64,000 bases of DNA from an uncultured Clostridia bacterium. Lineage in GTDB: Bacteria > Bacillota > Clostridia > Oscillospirales > Ruminococcaceae. Below are positions 43,395-51,726 of this stretch, piece by piece. The translations under genes were made by a program, and so were the position numbers. The stretch covers positions 1 to 64,000 of the forward strand of contig CANRIA010000006.1 of assembly GCA_947630555.1 (NCBI GenBank), in the 5' to 3' direction. The first letter of the stretch is position 1. Each line of letters opens with the position of its first letter. Under the pieces are notes generated by a model. The model saw nothing but the letters and a program-made list of their open reading frames with translations. It did no database searches and was not told the DNA's origin.

Positions 43395-43773
43395 TTGTTC
43401 CACCCTGATCTTTTATTTCTGTATTTTCGTTGTTTTCTGCGTTTTCTGCTTTCGCGGCGGCTGCCTTTTTGCTGTTTGAAACTATTATCCACACAACAAG
43501 CAAAACTGCCTCGCACACTATAAGCGCGACTGACGTGCCAAGCGACAAAAACTTCTTTATAAGTATATAGTCTATTCCTGCAAGATAGATACCCACATTT
43601 ACAAGGTTTAAGCCTTTGAAGAATATCCACAATGCGGCAGGCACTATTGCCGCAAGCCCCAGAAGCCCCTCTGCCTGCGCTGAAATGCTCCAAAGCTCAA
43701 GGGCGCTGCCTATCATTATAACTGCAAAAGCGGCAACTATTACCGCCGCCAGCGATATATAGAATTTTTTCAT
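43387..43773 (-). CDS. Small membrane protein coupled to the topoisomerase genes
   Basis: About 128 residues from ATG 43773. There are four hydrophobic segments (residues about 4-22, 33-50, 52-70, 76-100). The hydrophilic C-terminal tail is rich in A, K, E and N (KKAAAAKAENAENNENTEIK). Its TAA overlaps the ParE-like start by eight bases, so the genes are translationally coupled. No motif suggests an enzymatic function and I do not recognise the family. A ribosome-binding site (GGAGG) is 13 bases ahead of the ATG, somewhat far. Confidence 0.55.
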   Translation of the reverse strand: MKKFYISLAAVIVAAFAVIMIGSALELWSISAQAEGLLGLAAIVPAALWIFFKGLNLVNVGIYLAGIDYILIKKFLSLGTSVALIVCEAVLLVVWIIVSNSKKAAAAKAENAENNENTEIKDQGGTNG

Positions 43774-43817
43774 ATTATCACTTGTCCTCCCATGGGAATT
43801 TGAACACATACATATAT

Positions 43818-43846
43818 AGTATATCACAATTCTGCCGCAAATGCAA
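43818..43846 (-). promoter_or_regulatory. Sigma-A promoter of the topoisomerase operon
   Basis: TTGCAT (43841-43846) and TATACT (43818-43823) on the minus strand, spacer 17 bases, about 45 bases before the small membrane-protein gene. Confidence 0.7.
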
Positions 43847-43911
43847 GCATTTTGGACGAAGGCTTTGCAACATTTTTTATCGGCGTTCACACAAAGTTCA
43901 GTATATTGTTA

Positions 43912-43940
43912 TTGCAATTCGACAAAAGGTATGATATAAT
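43912..43940 (+). promoter_or_regulatory. Sigma-A promoter of carB, with leader hairpin
   Basis: TTGCAA (43912-43917) and TATAAT (43935-43940), 17-base spacer. The leader of about 120 bases contains TTTGGCG/CGCCAAA (43970-43976 and 43991-43997), followed by AAATTTTG, which could pause or attenuate transcription. No PyrR site was recognised with confidence. Confidence 0.7.
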
Positions 43941-44066
43941 ATATAAAGATAATCAAATGTCGTTATATATTTGGCGGTCATTAAAAAAATCGCCAAAAAA
44001 TTTTGCCTAAACTTTGTAAAAATGCCCGGCTGTTCGCAGGCTGCCGGAAGCAACGGAGGAATATTT

Positions 44067-47000
44067 ATGGAAAAACAACCGCAGAAAAAAGTGCTTATTA
44101 TCGGCTCAGGGCCTATTATAATAGGTCAGGCGTGCGAGTTTGACTACTCCGGCACACAGGCGTGCAAGGCTCTGCGCAGTCTGGGTCACAAGATAGTACT
44201 TGTAAACTCAAATCCCGCAACTATCATGACAGACCCCGGCATTGCAGATGTTACCTACATTGAGCCGCTGAATGCAAAGCGTCTTGAAGAAATTATTGCG
44301 AAAGAGCGCCCCGACTGGCTTTTGCCCAACCTTGGCGGTCAGAGCGGACTTAACCTTTGCTCGGAACTGGACAGGCTGGGCGTTTTGAAAAAGTACGGCG
44401 TGCAGGTAATAGGCGTACAGATAGATGCTATTGAGCGCGGCGAAGACAGAATAGAATTTAAAAAGACTATGAACAAGCTGGGCATTGATATGGCGCGCAG
44501 TGAGGTTGCATACTCGGTAGATGAGGCGCTTGCGATCGCGGACAATCTGGGATACCCTGTTGTTTTGCGCCCTGCATACACTATGGGCGGCACAGGCGGC
44601 GGCTTGGTATACAATGTTGATGAACTGAAGACGGTATGCGCGAGGGGCTTGCAGGCATCACTCGTGGGTCAGGTGCTGGTCGAAGAATCCGTTCTCGGCT
44701 GGGAAGAGCTGGAACTTGAAGTTGTTCGTGACAAGGACGGCAACATGATAACCGTTTGCTTTATAGAAAACATTGACCCTCTGGGAGTACACACGGGCGA
44801 CAGTTTTTGTTCTGCGCCTATGCTGACTATACCCGAAGATGTTCAGGCGGAGCTTCAGCGGCAGGCATACGCAATAGTTGATGCAATACAGGTAATAGGC
44901 GGCACGAACGTACAGTTTGCACGCGACCCCGAAACGGGCAGGATAATAGTTATAGAGATAAATCCGAGGACTTCGCGCTCATCGGCCTTGGCTTCAAAGG
45001 CGACGGGCTTTCCTATCGCGCTTGTTTCGGCAAAGCTGGCTACGGGTCTTACACTTGCCGATATACCCTGCGGAAAGTATGGCAATCTTGCAAACTACAA
45101 GCCTGACGGCGACTATGTTGTTATAAAATTTGCGCGCTGGGCGTTTGAGAAATTCAAGAATGCGCAGGACAAGCTGGGCACGCAGATGAGGGCTGTTGGC
45201 GAGGTAATGTCTATAGGCAAGACATACAAAGAGGCTTTTCAGAAGGCTATAAGAAGCTTGGAAAAGGGCAGATACGGCTTGGGCTTTGCGAAAGATTTTG
45301 CAGACAAGAGCAAGGACGAACTTATAAAAATGCTTTATCAGCCTTCAAGCGAGAGACAGTTTATAATGTATGAGGCGCTTCGCAAGGGTGCGACTGTTGA
45401 CGAACTTTGGGAGCTTACTAAGATAAAGAAGTATTTTATAGAGCAGATGAAAGAGCTTGTTGACGAGGAGAACGCGCTTATTGCAAACAAGGGCAGCGTT
45501 CCCGACACTGAAACTCTTGCGGCGGCGAAGAAAGACGGTTTTTCGGACAAGTATCTTTCTCAGATACTTGAAGTACCCGAGGAGGACATAAGAAACGCGC
45601 GCAAGGCGGCCGGAATTACCGAAGCCTGGCACAAGATACACGTTAGCGGCACGCCTGATGCAGGCTACTACTACTCTACCTACAACACCGCTGATACCTC
45701 GGAGGTATCGCAGGGCAAGCCTAAGATACTCATTCTCGGCAGCGGCCCTAACAGGATAGGTCAGGGCATTGAGTTTGACTACTGCTGTGTTCACGCGGCG
45801 AATTCGCTGAGAAGCCTTGGTTTTGAGACGATAATGATAAACTGCAACCCTGAGACGGTATCTACCGACTATGACACCTCGGACAAGCTTTACTTTGAGC
45901 CGCTGACACTTGAGGACGTACTGAGCATTTACGAAAAAGAAAAGCCGGTTGGTGTTATAGCGCAGTTTGGCGGTCAGACGCCGCTGAACCTGGCTGCGGA
46001 TCTGAAAAAGTACGGTGTGAACATTCTTGGCACGACACCCGAGACTATCGATCTTGCAGAGGACAGAGATCTGTTCCGCGCGATGATGGACAAGCTGTCT
46101 ATCCCTATGCCGGAGTCGGGAATGGCTGTTACTGTAGATGAGGCTCTTGAAATTGCCGACAGGATAGGCTACCCTGTTATGGTGCGCCCGTCATACGTTC
46201 TGGGCGGCAGAGGCATGGAAGTTGTTCACGAGCCCGAAAGCCTGAAAGTATACATGGCGGCTGCGGTAGGTGTTACGCCTGACAGACCGATATTGATAGA
46301 CCGTTTTCTGCACAATGCTACAGAATGTGAAGCAGATGCTATAAGCGACGGAGAGAATGTATTCGTGCCTGCGGTTATGGAGCACATAGAGCTTGCCGGC
46401 ATACACTCGGGCGACTCGGCTTGTATACTGCCCTCGCTCAACATCAGTGACGAAAACGTAAAGGTTATAAAAGAGTACACCAAAAAGATTGCCAAAGAAA
46501 TGAACGTTCGCGGACTTATGAATATGCAGTACGCAATTGAGGACGGCAAGGTGTTCGTGCTGGAGGCAAATCCGCGTGCATCGCGCACTGTGCCGCTGGT
46601 ATCAAAAGTTTGCGGCATACAGATGATAGCTTTGGCGACAGAGATAATCACGAGCGAATTTACACACCGCCCCTCGCCTATTCTCTCTTTGAAAGAAAAG
46701 AAATTCTCGCATTATGGCGTAAAAGAGGCTGTGTTCCCATTCAATATGTTCCCCGAGGTTGACCCGATACTGGGGCCTGAGATGCGCTCGACGGGCGAGG
46801 TGCTCGGCATTTCATCAAACTTTGGCGAGGCATACTACAAGGCGCAGGAGGCTACGCAGACGACTATAAAGACCTCGGGCACAGTGCTTATAAGCGTTAG
46901 TGACCGCGACAAGGGCGAGCTTGAACAGGTGGCACGCGGCTTCAGCGATTGCGGATTCAAGATAGTTGCTACCAAAGGCACTGCTGACTTTATCAAAAAA

Positions 47001-47288
47001 TGCGGCATTGAGTGCGAGAGCGTTCACAAGCTGCAAGAGGGCAGACCAAACATTCTTGACATGATATCGAACGGTCAGGTGGATATTATCATCAACACGC
47101 CCGACGACAAGCAGGGCACTGCGGACGACAGCTACATCAGAAAGAGCGCTATTCGCAGCAGGGTGTTCTATGTTACGACCATGGCGGCGGCAAAGGCTAC
47201 CATTGAGGGCATAAAGGCTGTTACTAAGCAGTCGCCCGACCATATAAAGTCGCTTCAGGAATATCACAGCGAGATAGTTGATGCATAA
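44067..47288 (+). CDS. carB: Carbamoyl-phosphate synthase large subunit
   Basis: 1073 residues from ATG 44067 with GGAGG upstream, exactly the classic CarB length. The two homologous ATP-grasp halves are clear. The N-half starts LIIGSGPIIIGQACEFDYSG and has RPAYTMGGTGGGLVYNVDEL. The C-half starts ILGSGPNRIGQGIEFDYC and has VRPSYVLGGRGMEVVHEPES. Both have the E-x-N-P-R-x-S-R catalytic motif (IEINPRTSRSSALASKATGF and LEANPRASRTVPLVSKVCG). The C-terminal MGS-like regulatory domain (ISVSDRDKGELEQVARGFSD) is complete. It makes carbamoyl phosphate for pyrimidines and arginine with CarA, whose gene is not adjacent. Confidence 0.98.
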   Translation: MEKQPQKKVLIIGSGPIIIGQACEFDYSGTQACKALRSLGHKIVLVNSNPATIMTDPGIADVTYIEPLNAKRLEEIIAKERPDWLLPNLGGQSGLNLCSELDRLGVLKKYGVQVIGVQIDAIERGEDRIEFKKTMNKLGIDMARSEVAYSVDEALAIADNLGYPVVLRPAYTMGGTGGGLVYNVDELKTVCARGLQASLVGQVLVEESVLGWEELELEVVRDKDGNMITVCFIENIDPLGVHTGDSFCSAPMLTIPEDVQAELQRQAYAIVDAIQVIGGTNVQFARDPETGRIIVIEINPRTSRSSALASKATGFPIALVSAKLATGLTLADIPCGKYGNLANYKPDGDYVVIKFARWAFEKFKNAQDKLGTQMRAVGEVMSIGKTYKEAFQKAIRSLEKGRYGLGFAKDFADKSKDELIKMLYQPSSERQFIMYEALRKGATVDELWELTKIKKYFIEQMKELVDEENALIANKGSVPDTETLAAAKKDGFSDKYLSQILEVPEEDIRNARKAAGITEAWHKIHVSGTPDAGYYYSTYNTADTSEVSQGKPKILILGSGPNRIGQGIEFDYCCVHAANSLRSLGFETIMINCNPETVSTDYDTSDKLYFEPLTLEDVLSIYEKEKPVGVIAQFGGQTPLNLAADLKKYGVNILGTTPETIDLAEDRDLFRAMMDKLSIPMPESGMAVTVDEALEIADRIGYPVMVRPSYVLGGRGMEVVHEPESLKVYMAAAVGVTPDRPILIDRFLHNATECEADAISDGENVFVPAVMEHIELAGIHSGDSACILPSLNISDENVKVIKEYTKKIAKEMNVRGLMNMQYAIEDGKVFVLEANPRASRTVPLVSKVCGIQMIALATEIITSEFTHRPSPILSLKEKKFSHYGVKEAVFPFNMFPEVDPILGPEMRSTGEVLGISSNFGEAYYKAQEATQTTIKTSGTVLISVSDRDKGELEQVARGFSDCGFKIVATKGTADFIKKCGIECESVHKLQEGRPNILDMISNGQVDIIINTPDDKQGTADDSYIRKSAIRSRVFYVTTMAAAKATIEGIKAVTKQSPDHIKSLQEYHSEIVDA

Positions 47289-47327
47289 GATGAATTGGAA
47301 TTTATCTGCTATACCTGTTTTTCTTTT

Positions 47328-47538
47328 GGGGAAAACCTTTCTGAAGAAAGGCTTTTCCCCATACCCCTTTCCAAAGACTTTTCCATTGTTTTTGGCGAGG
47401 GGTAATTTATTTTTATAAATCTGTAATAAGTTATCAATTATATATGTATTAAACAGTATAATTACCCCTCGCCAAAAATATAGAAGTTTTAGTGAGGGGA
47501 CTTGGGGGAAGACCCTTTTCCAAAAGGGTCTCCCCCAA
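47328..47538. repeat. Palindromic intergenic repeat cluster after carB
   Basis: Three strong inverted repeats in about 210 bases. The first is GGGGAAAA...TTTTCCCC with an inner CCTTTCT/AGAAAGG (47328-47360). The second is a perfect 19-base repeat TTTTTGGCGAGGGGTAATT (47389-47407) with its complement (47460-47478), separated by 52 AT-rich bases. The third is TTGGGGGA...TCCCCCAA with an inner GACCCTTTT/AAAAGGGTC (47502-47538). No protein is encoded. The structure suggests a small mobile element remnant or strong termination/insulation region. Confidence 0.8.
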
Positions 47539-47597
47539 TAGCAAGGTAAGTATAGCGGACAAAATTCCGATTTATTTTCGCAAAATCAAATAAAACA

Positions 47598-47630
47598 GCG
47601 GATACTACAAAGTTTAGTATCCGCATTTTT
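47598..47630 (+). terminator. Rho-independent terminator between carB and mntP
   Basis: GCGGATACTA/TAGTATCCGC (47598-47607 and 47615-47624), loop of seven bases, then ATTTTTT on the plus strand. It is bidirectional: on the minus strand the downstream sequence TGTTTTATTTG also fits, and it could end mntP. Confidence 0.85.
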
Positions 47631-47644
47631 TATAACATTAAATA

Positions 47645-48211
47645 TCAAAACCACAGACCGTAATGCTCCAGAACTATTTTTATGCCGATAGCTATGAGTA
47701 TAACGCCGCCTGAAAGCTCCGCACGCGAGCGGTATTTATCGCCGAAAACGCTGCCGACCTTTACACCCACTGCGGAAAGTATAAACGTTGTTACGCCTAT
47801 GAACGTTACCGCGACGGGGATATTCACGCTTTTCAGCATTGCAAAGCCCACGCCGACCGCCAAAGCATCTATACTGGTGGCTATTGCCATTATGAGCATG
47901 ACTTTGAAAGACAGCGAACCGTCGGTATCGTCGGTCTCCTTTGAAAGCGCCTCGCGTATCATGTTTATGCCGATAAGCGCAAGCAGTGCGAAGGCTATCC
48001 AGTGCGAGACGGAATTGACGACATCTGCAAAAGCAGAGCCGAGGAAGTAACCTAGCGTTGGCATAAGCGCCTGAAAGCCGCCGAACCACAGCCCGACTAT
48101 ACACATATTTTTAAGGCTGAGTTTTTTCATTGAAAGACCTTTGCAAATAGATACGGCAAAGGCGTCCATTGAAAGACCTACTGCAAGTATAAAAAGCTCT
48201 GTAATTCCCAT
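47645..48211 (-). CDS. mntP: Manganese efflux pump
   Basis: 188-residue membrane protein with six predicted helices that exports Mn2+. The two repeat motifs are [20 protein letters not shown] in helix 1 and [20 protein letters not shown] in helix 4, each with the conserved D-A-x-[17 protein letters not shown] lies in helix 2, and [18 protein letters not shown] ends the protein. All are typical of MntP (YebN). It is alone behind a perfect sigma-A promoter. I looked for a yybP-ykoY manganese riboswitch in the roughly 80-base leader and did not see one. Confidence 0.95.
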   Translation of the reverse strand: MGITELFILAVGLSMDAFAVSICKGLSMKKLSLKNMCIVGLWFGGFQALMPTLGYFLGSAFADVVNSVSHWIAFALLALIGINMIREALSKETDDTDGSLSFKVMLIMAIATSIDALAVGVGFAMLKSVNIPVAVTFIGVTTFILSAVGVKVGSVFGDKYRSRAELSGGVILIAIGIKIVLEHYGLWF

Positions 48212-48290
48212 TTATGTATCTCCTAAACGAAGTAAAAATGCTTATATAAAATTTTACTGCTGTCTTTACAAAATTATTCGTATAAAATAC

Positions 48291-48319
48291 ATTATACTAT
48301 TATGGGGTGCATATGTCAA
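48291..48319 (-). promoter_or_regulatory. Consensus sigma-A promoter of mntP
   Basis: TTGACA (48314-48319) and TATAAT (48291-48296) on the minus strand, 17-base spacer. It is a perfect match, suggesting strong or repressor-controlled transcription. Confidence 0.85.
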
Positions 48320-48396
48320 GAATTTAAGGCAGAAAATGTATAAACGGCTCTCACTCGGCTAAAACTATTAAAAAACCGAGGGGAGATACTGTTATT

Positions 48397-49740
48397 ATGC
48401 GAATGACAAGACGCGGAAAGATCCGCTTGATAGTGTTTACGATAGCGGCGCTTGTGATACTTTTAGTGCGCAACGTGGTGCTTATGAGCGAGAACAGGCA
48501 CGCCAACCTTATTCTGGAAAGCTCGTATCTGCGCGCTATGGAAGATCTTTCGGCTGCGGCGGACAACATAAACACAACGCTTTCAAAAGAACTTTGCGCA
48601 GGCAGTGCGGCTATGCAGTCGAAACTGTCGGCACAGCTTTTATCGGAGGCTTCGACGGCGAAAAACGCTTTGGCACAGCTGCCCGTTGAGCAGCTTGAAC
48701 TCAGCAACACCTACAAGTTTTTATCGCAGGTGGGAAACTATGCGACATACCTTTCTGACAAGTCGTCGGGCGGTGAAAAGCTTACCGACGAAGAATATGA
48801 AACTCTGAAAAAACTCAGCGGCTATGCGCAGAAGCTTTGCGGTGATATGTGGGCTATTGAGCAGATGATAAACAGCGGTGAACTTTCGCCCGAAAATGTG
48901 GTGGATTCTTTAGATAATTCGGCGGCTGACGAGGGAGATATAAGCGTTACCGACGGTTTTGCAGACTTTGAAGACGGTTTTGAAAGCTACCCTACGCTTA
49001 TTTATGACGGACCTTTCTCCGATCATCTTCTGCAAAGAAAGCCGCTTATGACCGAAAACGCTGAGGCTGTTTCGGAAGGTTACGCGCAGGCAAAGGCGTG
49101 CAAGGCTCTTGCTGTAAAACCCGATGAACTGGCAGCTTCAGAGGGCGAGGCAGGCAATATGCCTTCATACGTTTACAACACCGAAACGGGCAGTGTGGCG
49201 GTAACGAAAAACGGCGGCTATATATCGTATATGCTGAAGTCGCGAACGCCCGAAAAAACTGTGATAGATGCTAAAAAGGCTATCTCACACGCGGACAAGT
49301 ATTTAGAGCAGCTGGGCGTTGAAAATATGCAGGTGACATACTATGAAACGCTTGGCAACGTATGCACTGTAAATTACGCATACCGAGACGGAAACGTGCT
49401 GTGCTACACCGATCTTATAAAGATAAAAGTGGCTATGGACAACGGCGAGATACTGGGCTTTGATGCGCGCGGATTTTTGGTAAACCATCAGGAAAGGACG
49501 TTTGAAAGCCCGAAGATAAGCAGCGACAAGGCGGCTGAAAATGTATCGAAACATTTGGAGAGGAAAAATGTAAGGCTGTGCAATATTCCGCTGGACAACA
49601 CGAAAGAATGCTACTGCTATGAGTTTACCTGTCTTAACGACGAGGGCAGGCACGTGCTTGTCTATATTGACTGCATGACGGGCGAAGAAGTGCAGATTTT
49701 GATGCTGTTTGAAAGCGACGGCGGAGTGCTGGCACAATAA
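48397..49740 (+). CDS. ypeB: Spore germination protein YpeB
   Basis: 447 residues. An N-terminal membrane anchor (about residues 11-30), a helical region (about 40-170) and C-terminal PepSY-type beta domains follow. Seen: PTLIYDGPFSDHLLQRKPLM, a strongly conserved YpeB block, then HADKYLEQLGVENMQVTYYE and NVCTVNYAYRDGNVLCYTDL. YpeB is needed to localise and stabilise the cortex lytic enzyme SleB in the inner spore membrane. A TGTATA/AAAACTA pair upstream (48337-48367) has partial similarity to a sigma-G promoter, low confidence. sleB is not adjacent. It is followed 19 bases later by rubrerythrin. Confidence 0.9.
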   Translation: MRMTRRGKIRLIVFTIAALVILLVRNVVLMSENRHANLILESSYLRAMEDLSAAADNINTTLSKELCAGSAAMQSKLSAQLLSEASTAKNALAQLPVEQLELSNTYKFLSQVGNYATYLSDKSSGGEKLTDEEYETLKKLSGYAQKLCGDMWAIEQMINSGELSPENVVDSLDNSAADEGDISVTDGFADFEDGFESYPTLIYDGPFSDHLLQRKPLMTENAEAVSEGYAQAKACKALAVKPDELAASEGEAGNMPSYVYNTETGSVAVTKNGGYISYMLKSRTPEKTVIDAKKAISHADKYLEQLGVENMQVTYYETLGNVCTVNYAYRDGNVLCYTDLIKIKVAMDNGEILGFDARGFLVNHQERTFESPKISSDKAAENVSKHLERKNVRLCNIPLDNTKECYCYEFTCLNDEGRHVLVYIDCMTGEEVQILMLFESDGGVLAQ

Positions 49741-49759
49741 AAATGGAAAGGAAAAGCTT

Positions 49760-50356
49760 ATGAACACTGTATTCAAAGAAAGTCAGACGAGAGAGAACCT
49801 TATGAGGGCGTTTGCAGGTGAATGTCAGGCGAGGACGAGATACGACTTTGCCTCATCGCAGCTGAAACAAAAGATGTATGTTGTAAGTGCGCTGTTCAAG
49901 TTTACCGCAAATCAGGAGCGCGAACACGCGGAGGTTTTCTATGGGCATTTACAGCCCAGCGCAGGCGACAATATTCACGTTGACGGCGGCTACCCCGTGG
50001 ACATTTCAAACGATGCTGCCAAACTTTTGAGAATGGCTGCGCACAACGAGAACGAGGAGCACGACATTGTGTATGCATCGTTTGGCAAGATAGCGCGTGA
50101 AGAGGGCTTTGGCATGATAGCGCAGGATTTTGAGAACATTGCGAAGATAGAAAAAACGCACGCGCAGCGTTTTGAATACTTTGCCGAGCTTATCGAGCAG
50201 GGAAAGCTGTTTGTTTCAGATACTACAACAAAGTGGATGTGCCTTAACTGCGGAAATGTTATCGAGGGCACACAAGCGCCGCCTGTATGCCCGGTATGCA
50301 AGCACGACCAGGGGTATTTCATCAGGCTGGAGCTTACGCCTTGGTGCGGAGAATAG
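49760..50356 (+). CDS. rbr: Rubrerythrin
   Basis: 198 residues from ATG 49760 (GGAAAGG upstream). A four-helix ferritin-like diiron domain carries E-x6-Y, E-R-E-H and E-K-x-H ligands: RAFAGECQARTRYDFASSQL, FTANQEREHAEVFYGHL, AAHNENEEHDIVYASF and AKIEKTHAQRFEYF. A C-terminal rubredoxin-like Fe(Cys)4 domain follows: WMCLNCGNVIEGTQAPPVCP and CKHDQG (C-x2-C and C-x2-C). It reduces hydrogen peroxide in anaerobes. It follows ypeB closely and may be partly co-transcribed; it ends with a bidirectional terminator. Confidence 0.96.
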   Translation: MNTVFKESQTRENLMRAFAGECQARTRYDFASSQLKQKMYVVSALFKFTANQEREHAEVFYGHLQPSAGDNIHVDGGYPVDISNDAAKLLRMAAHNENEEHDIVYASFGKIAREEGFGMIAQDFENIAKIEKTHAQRFEYFAELIEQGKLFVSDTTTKWMCLNCGNVIEGTQAPPVCPVCKHDQGYFIRLELTPWCGE

Positions 50357-50374
50357 CTAACAGTACAAATAAAT

Positions 50375-50408
50375 ATACCGCTTTGCAATTTAAGCAGGGC
50401 GGTATTTT
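50375..50408 (+). terminator. Bidirectional rho-independent terminator
   Basis: ATACCGC.../...GCGGTAT (50375-50381 and 50399-50405) with an inner TGC/GCA pairing, then TTTTC, between convergent rubrerythrin and spmB. Confidence 0.8.
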
Positions 50409-50409
50409 C

Positions 50410-50925
50410 TTACATAAAAAGCCTTACTGCGGTGCATGAAACGACAAAGCCGGTAATATCGGCGGCTATGGCGCAAAGCAGCGTATGGCGGATATTTTTC
50501 ACTTTTGCCGCACCATAGTAGACGGCGACGGTATAAAACGTAGTTTCGGTGCTGCCCATTATAACGCTCGCTACCCTGCCTATAAAGCTGTCGGGGTAAT
50601 ACTCAGTGATGATGTTTTCATACACTGCCAGAGCGCCGCTGCCCGAAAGCGGCCGCAGAAGTGTGAGCGGCAAACACTGTGGCGGAAAGCCGAGGGCTTT
50701 TGCAACTGGCGAGATGATATTTGTAAAAAAGGCGACAACGCCCGATGTATTGAGCATACCTATGCAGGTCATCAGAATTATAAGGGCAGGCAGGATATCA
50801 AATGCGACTTTGATATTCTCTGCCGCGCCGCTGAGAAATTCTTCAAAGATATCGACCTTTTTATATATGCCATACGCAAAGACAACGGCTATTACTGTGG
50901 GGATAACAAACGATGTGATCTTCAC
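50410..50925 (-). CDS. spmB: Spore maturation protein B
   Basis: 171-residue membrane protein of the nucleoside-recognition (Gate) domain superfamily. Motifs: FDILPALIILMTCIGMLNTS, PLTLLRPLSGSGALAVYENI, and VIMGSTETTFYTVAVYYGAA, the family's central block. SpmA and SpmB are needed for full dehydration of the spore core in Bacillus, and in Clostridium for spore heat resistance. The start is GTG 50925 immediately after the spmA stop, with GGGG upstream, so the pair is coupled. Confidence 0.95.
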   Translation of the reverse strand: MKITSFVIPTVIAVVFAYGIYKKVDIFEEFLSGAAENIKVAFDILPALIILMTCIGMLNTSGVVAFFTNIISPVAKALGFPPQCLPLTLLRPLSGSGALAVYENIITEYYPDSFIGRVASVIMGSTETTFYTVAVYYGAAKVKNIRHTLLCAIAADITGFVVSCTAVRLFM

Positions 50926-50926
50926 T

Positions 50927-51517
50927 TTATCCCCTGCCCTTTCGCGTTGAGATGCCGTTTATTGTAAGAGTTAAGGTTACGCCGACTGTGAGTGCGCAGG
51001 CTGCCGAGAACAGTATTGCAGGCAGGACATCGAGCGGTGCGCTGCTGCCATGAGACAGGCGCAGTGTTGCAACGGTAGTTGGCAAAAGCTGCAAAGATGC
51101 GGTATTTATCACGACAAGCATTATCATGTTGCCAGTGGCTGTGCCCTTTGAATGTTCTTCTTCTGCCAGGGCTTTCATAGCTTTTATGCCAAGAGGAGTG
51201 GCGGCGTTGCCAAGCCCCATAAGGTTTGCGGTTATGTTCATGACTATTGCAGAAAAAGCCTCGCCGCTTTCGTTTATGCCTTTGAACAGCACTTTGAGAA
51301 ACGGTCTGAACAGGGCTGATATTTTTCTGACCAGACCGCTTTTTTCTGCTACCCTCATAATGCCGCCCCAGAACGCCATTGTGCCAAGGAGCGTAAGTGT
51401 GAGTTTTACGGCATCTTCACAGGCGGACAAAATGGTGTTTGAAAGCCGCTCCGCGCTGCCGTTTACGGCGGAAAAAATGAGCGACAAAGCTGCCGACAGA
51501 AACAGAAAATACTTTAT
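50927..51517 (-). CDS. spmA: Spore maturation protein A, probably starting at a rare ATA codon
   Basis: Gate-domain membrane protein, partner of SpmB. Typical segments: AVKLTLTLLGTMAFWGGIMR, AIVMNITANLMGLGNAATPL and MLVVINTASLQLLPTTVATL, conserved in SpmA. The first ATG/GTG/TTG with conserved sequence is TTG 51487, but it has no ribosome-binding site and would cut the first helix. A strong AGGAGAG lies six bases before ATA 51517, whose product starts IKYFLFLSAALSLIFSAVNG, matching the normal hydrophobic SpmA N-terminus and length (196 residues). I therefore prefer ATA as start. Cotranscribed with spmB. Confidence 0.93.
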   Translation of the reverse strand: MKYFLFLSAALSLIFSAVNGSAERLSNTILSACEDAVKLTLTLLGTMAFWGGIMRVAEKSGLVRKISALFRPFLKVLFKGINESGEAFSAIVMNITANLMGLGNAATPLGIKAMKALAEEEHSKGTATGNMIMLVVINTASLQLLPTTVATLRLSHGSSAPLDVLPAILFSAACALTVGVTLTLTINGISTRKGRG

Positions 51518-51660
51518 GGTTATCTCTCCTTTTTCGTGTTATTAGCACAAATTTCCATGAAAATCTGTAATTTATATGCCAATTAGCAACTTAATATAGA
51601 TATTTACGACAAACAGAGGTTTGATTTTTTATATAATTCGACAAAAATCATTTCGCACTA

Positions 51661-51689
51661 TTGACATTTATTGTTATGTAAGGTAAAAT
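51661..51689 (+). promoter_or_regulatory. Sigma-A promoter of the AbrB-family gene
   Basis: TTGACA (51661-51666) and TAAAAT (51684-51689), 17-base spacer, about 40 bases before ATG 51727. Confidence 0.75.
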
Positions 51690-51726
51690 GATATTGTAGA
51701 TTTTATTGTTACAGGAGGTTCACACC

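Noticed and set aside
48212-48290. Possible manganese (yybP-ykoY) riboswitch upstream of mntP
   Set aside because: The leader is only about 80 bases and AT-rich, with no matching conserved loop sequences or terminator stem.
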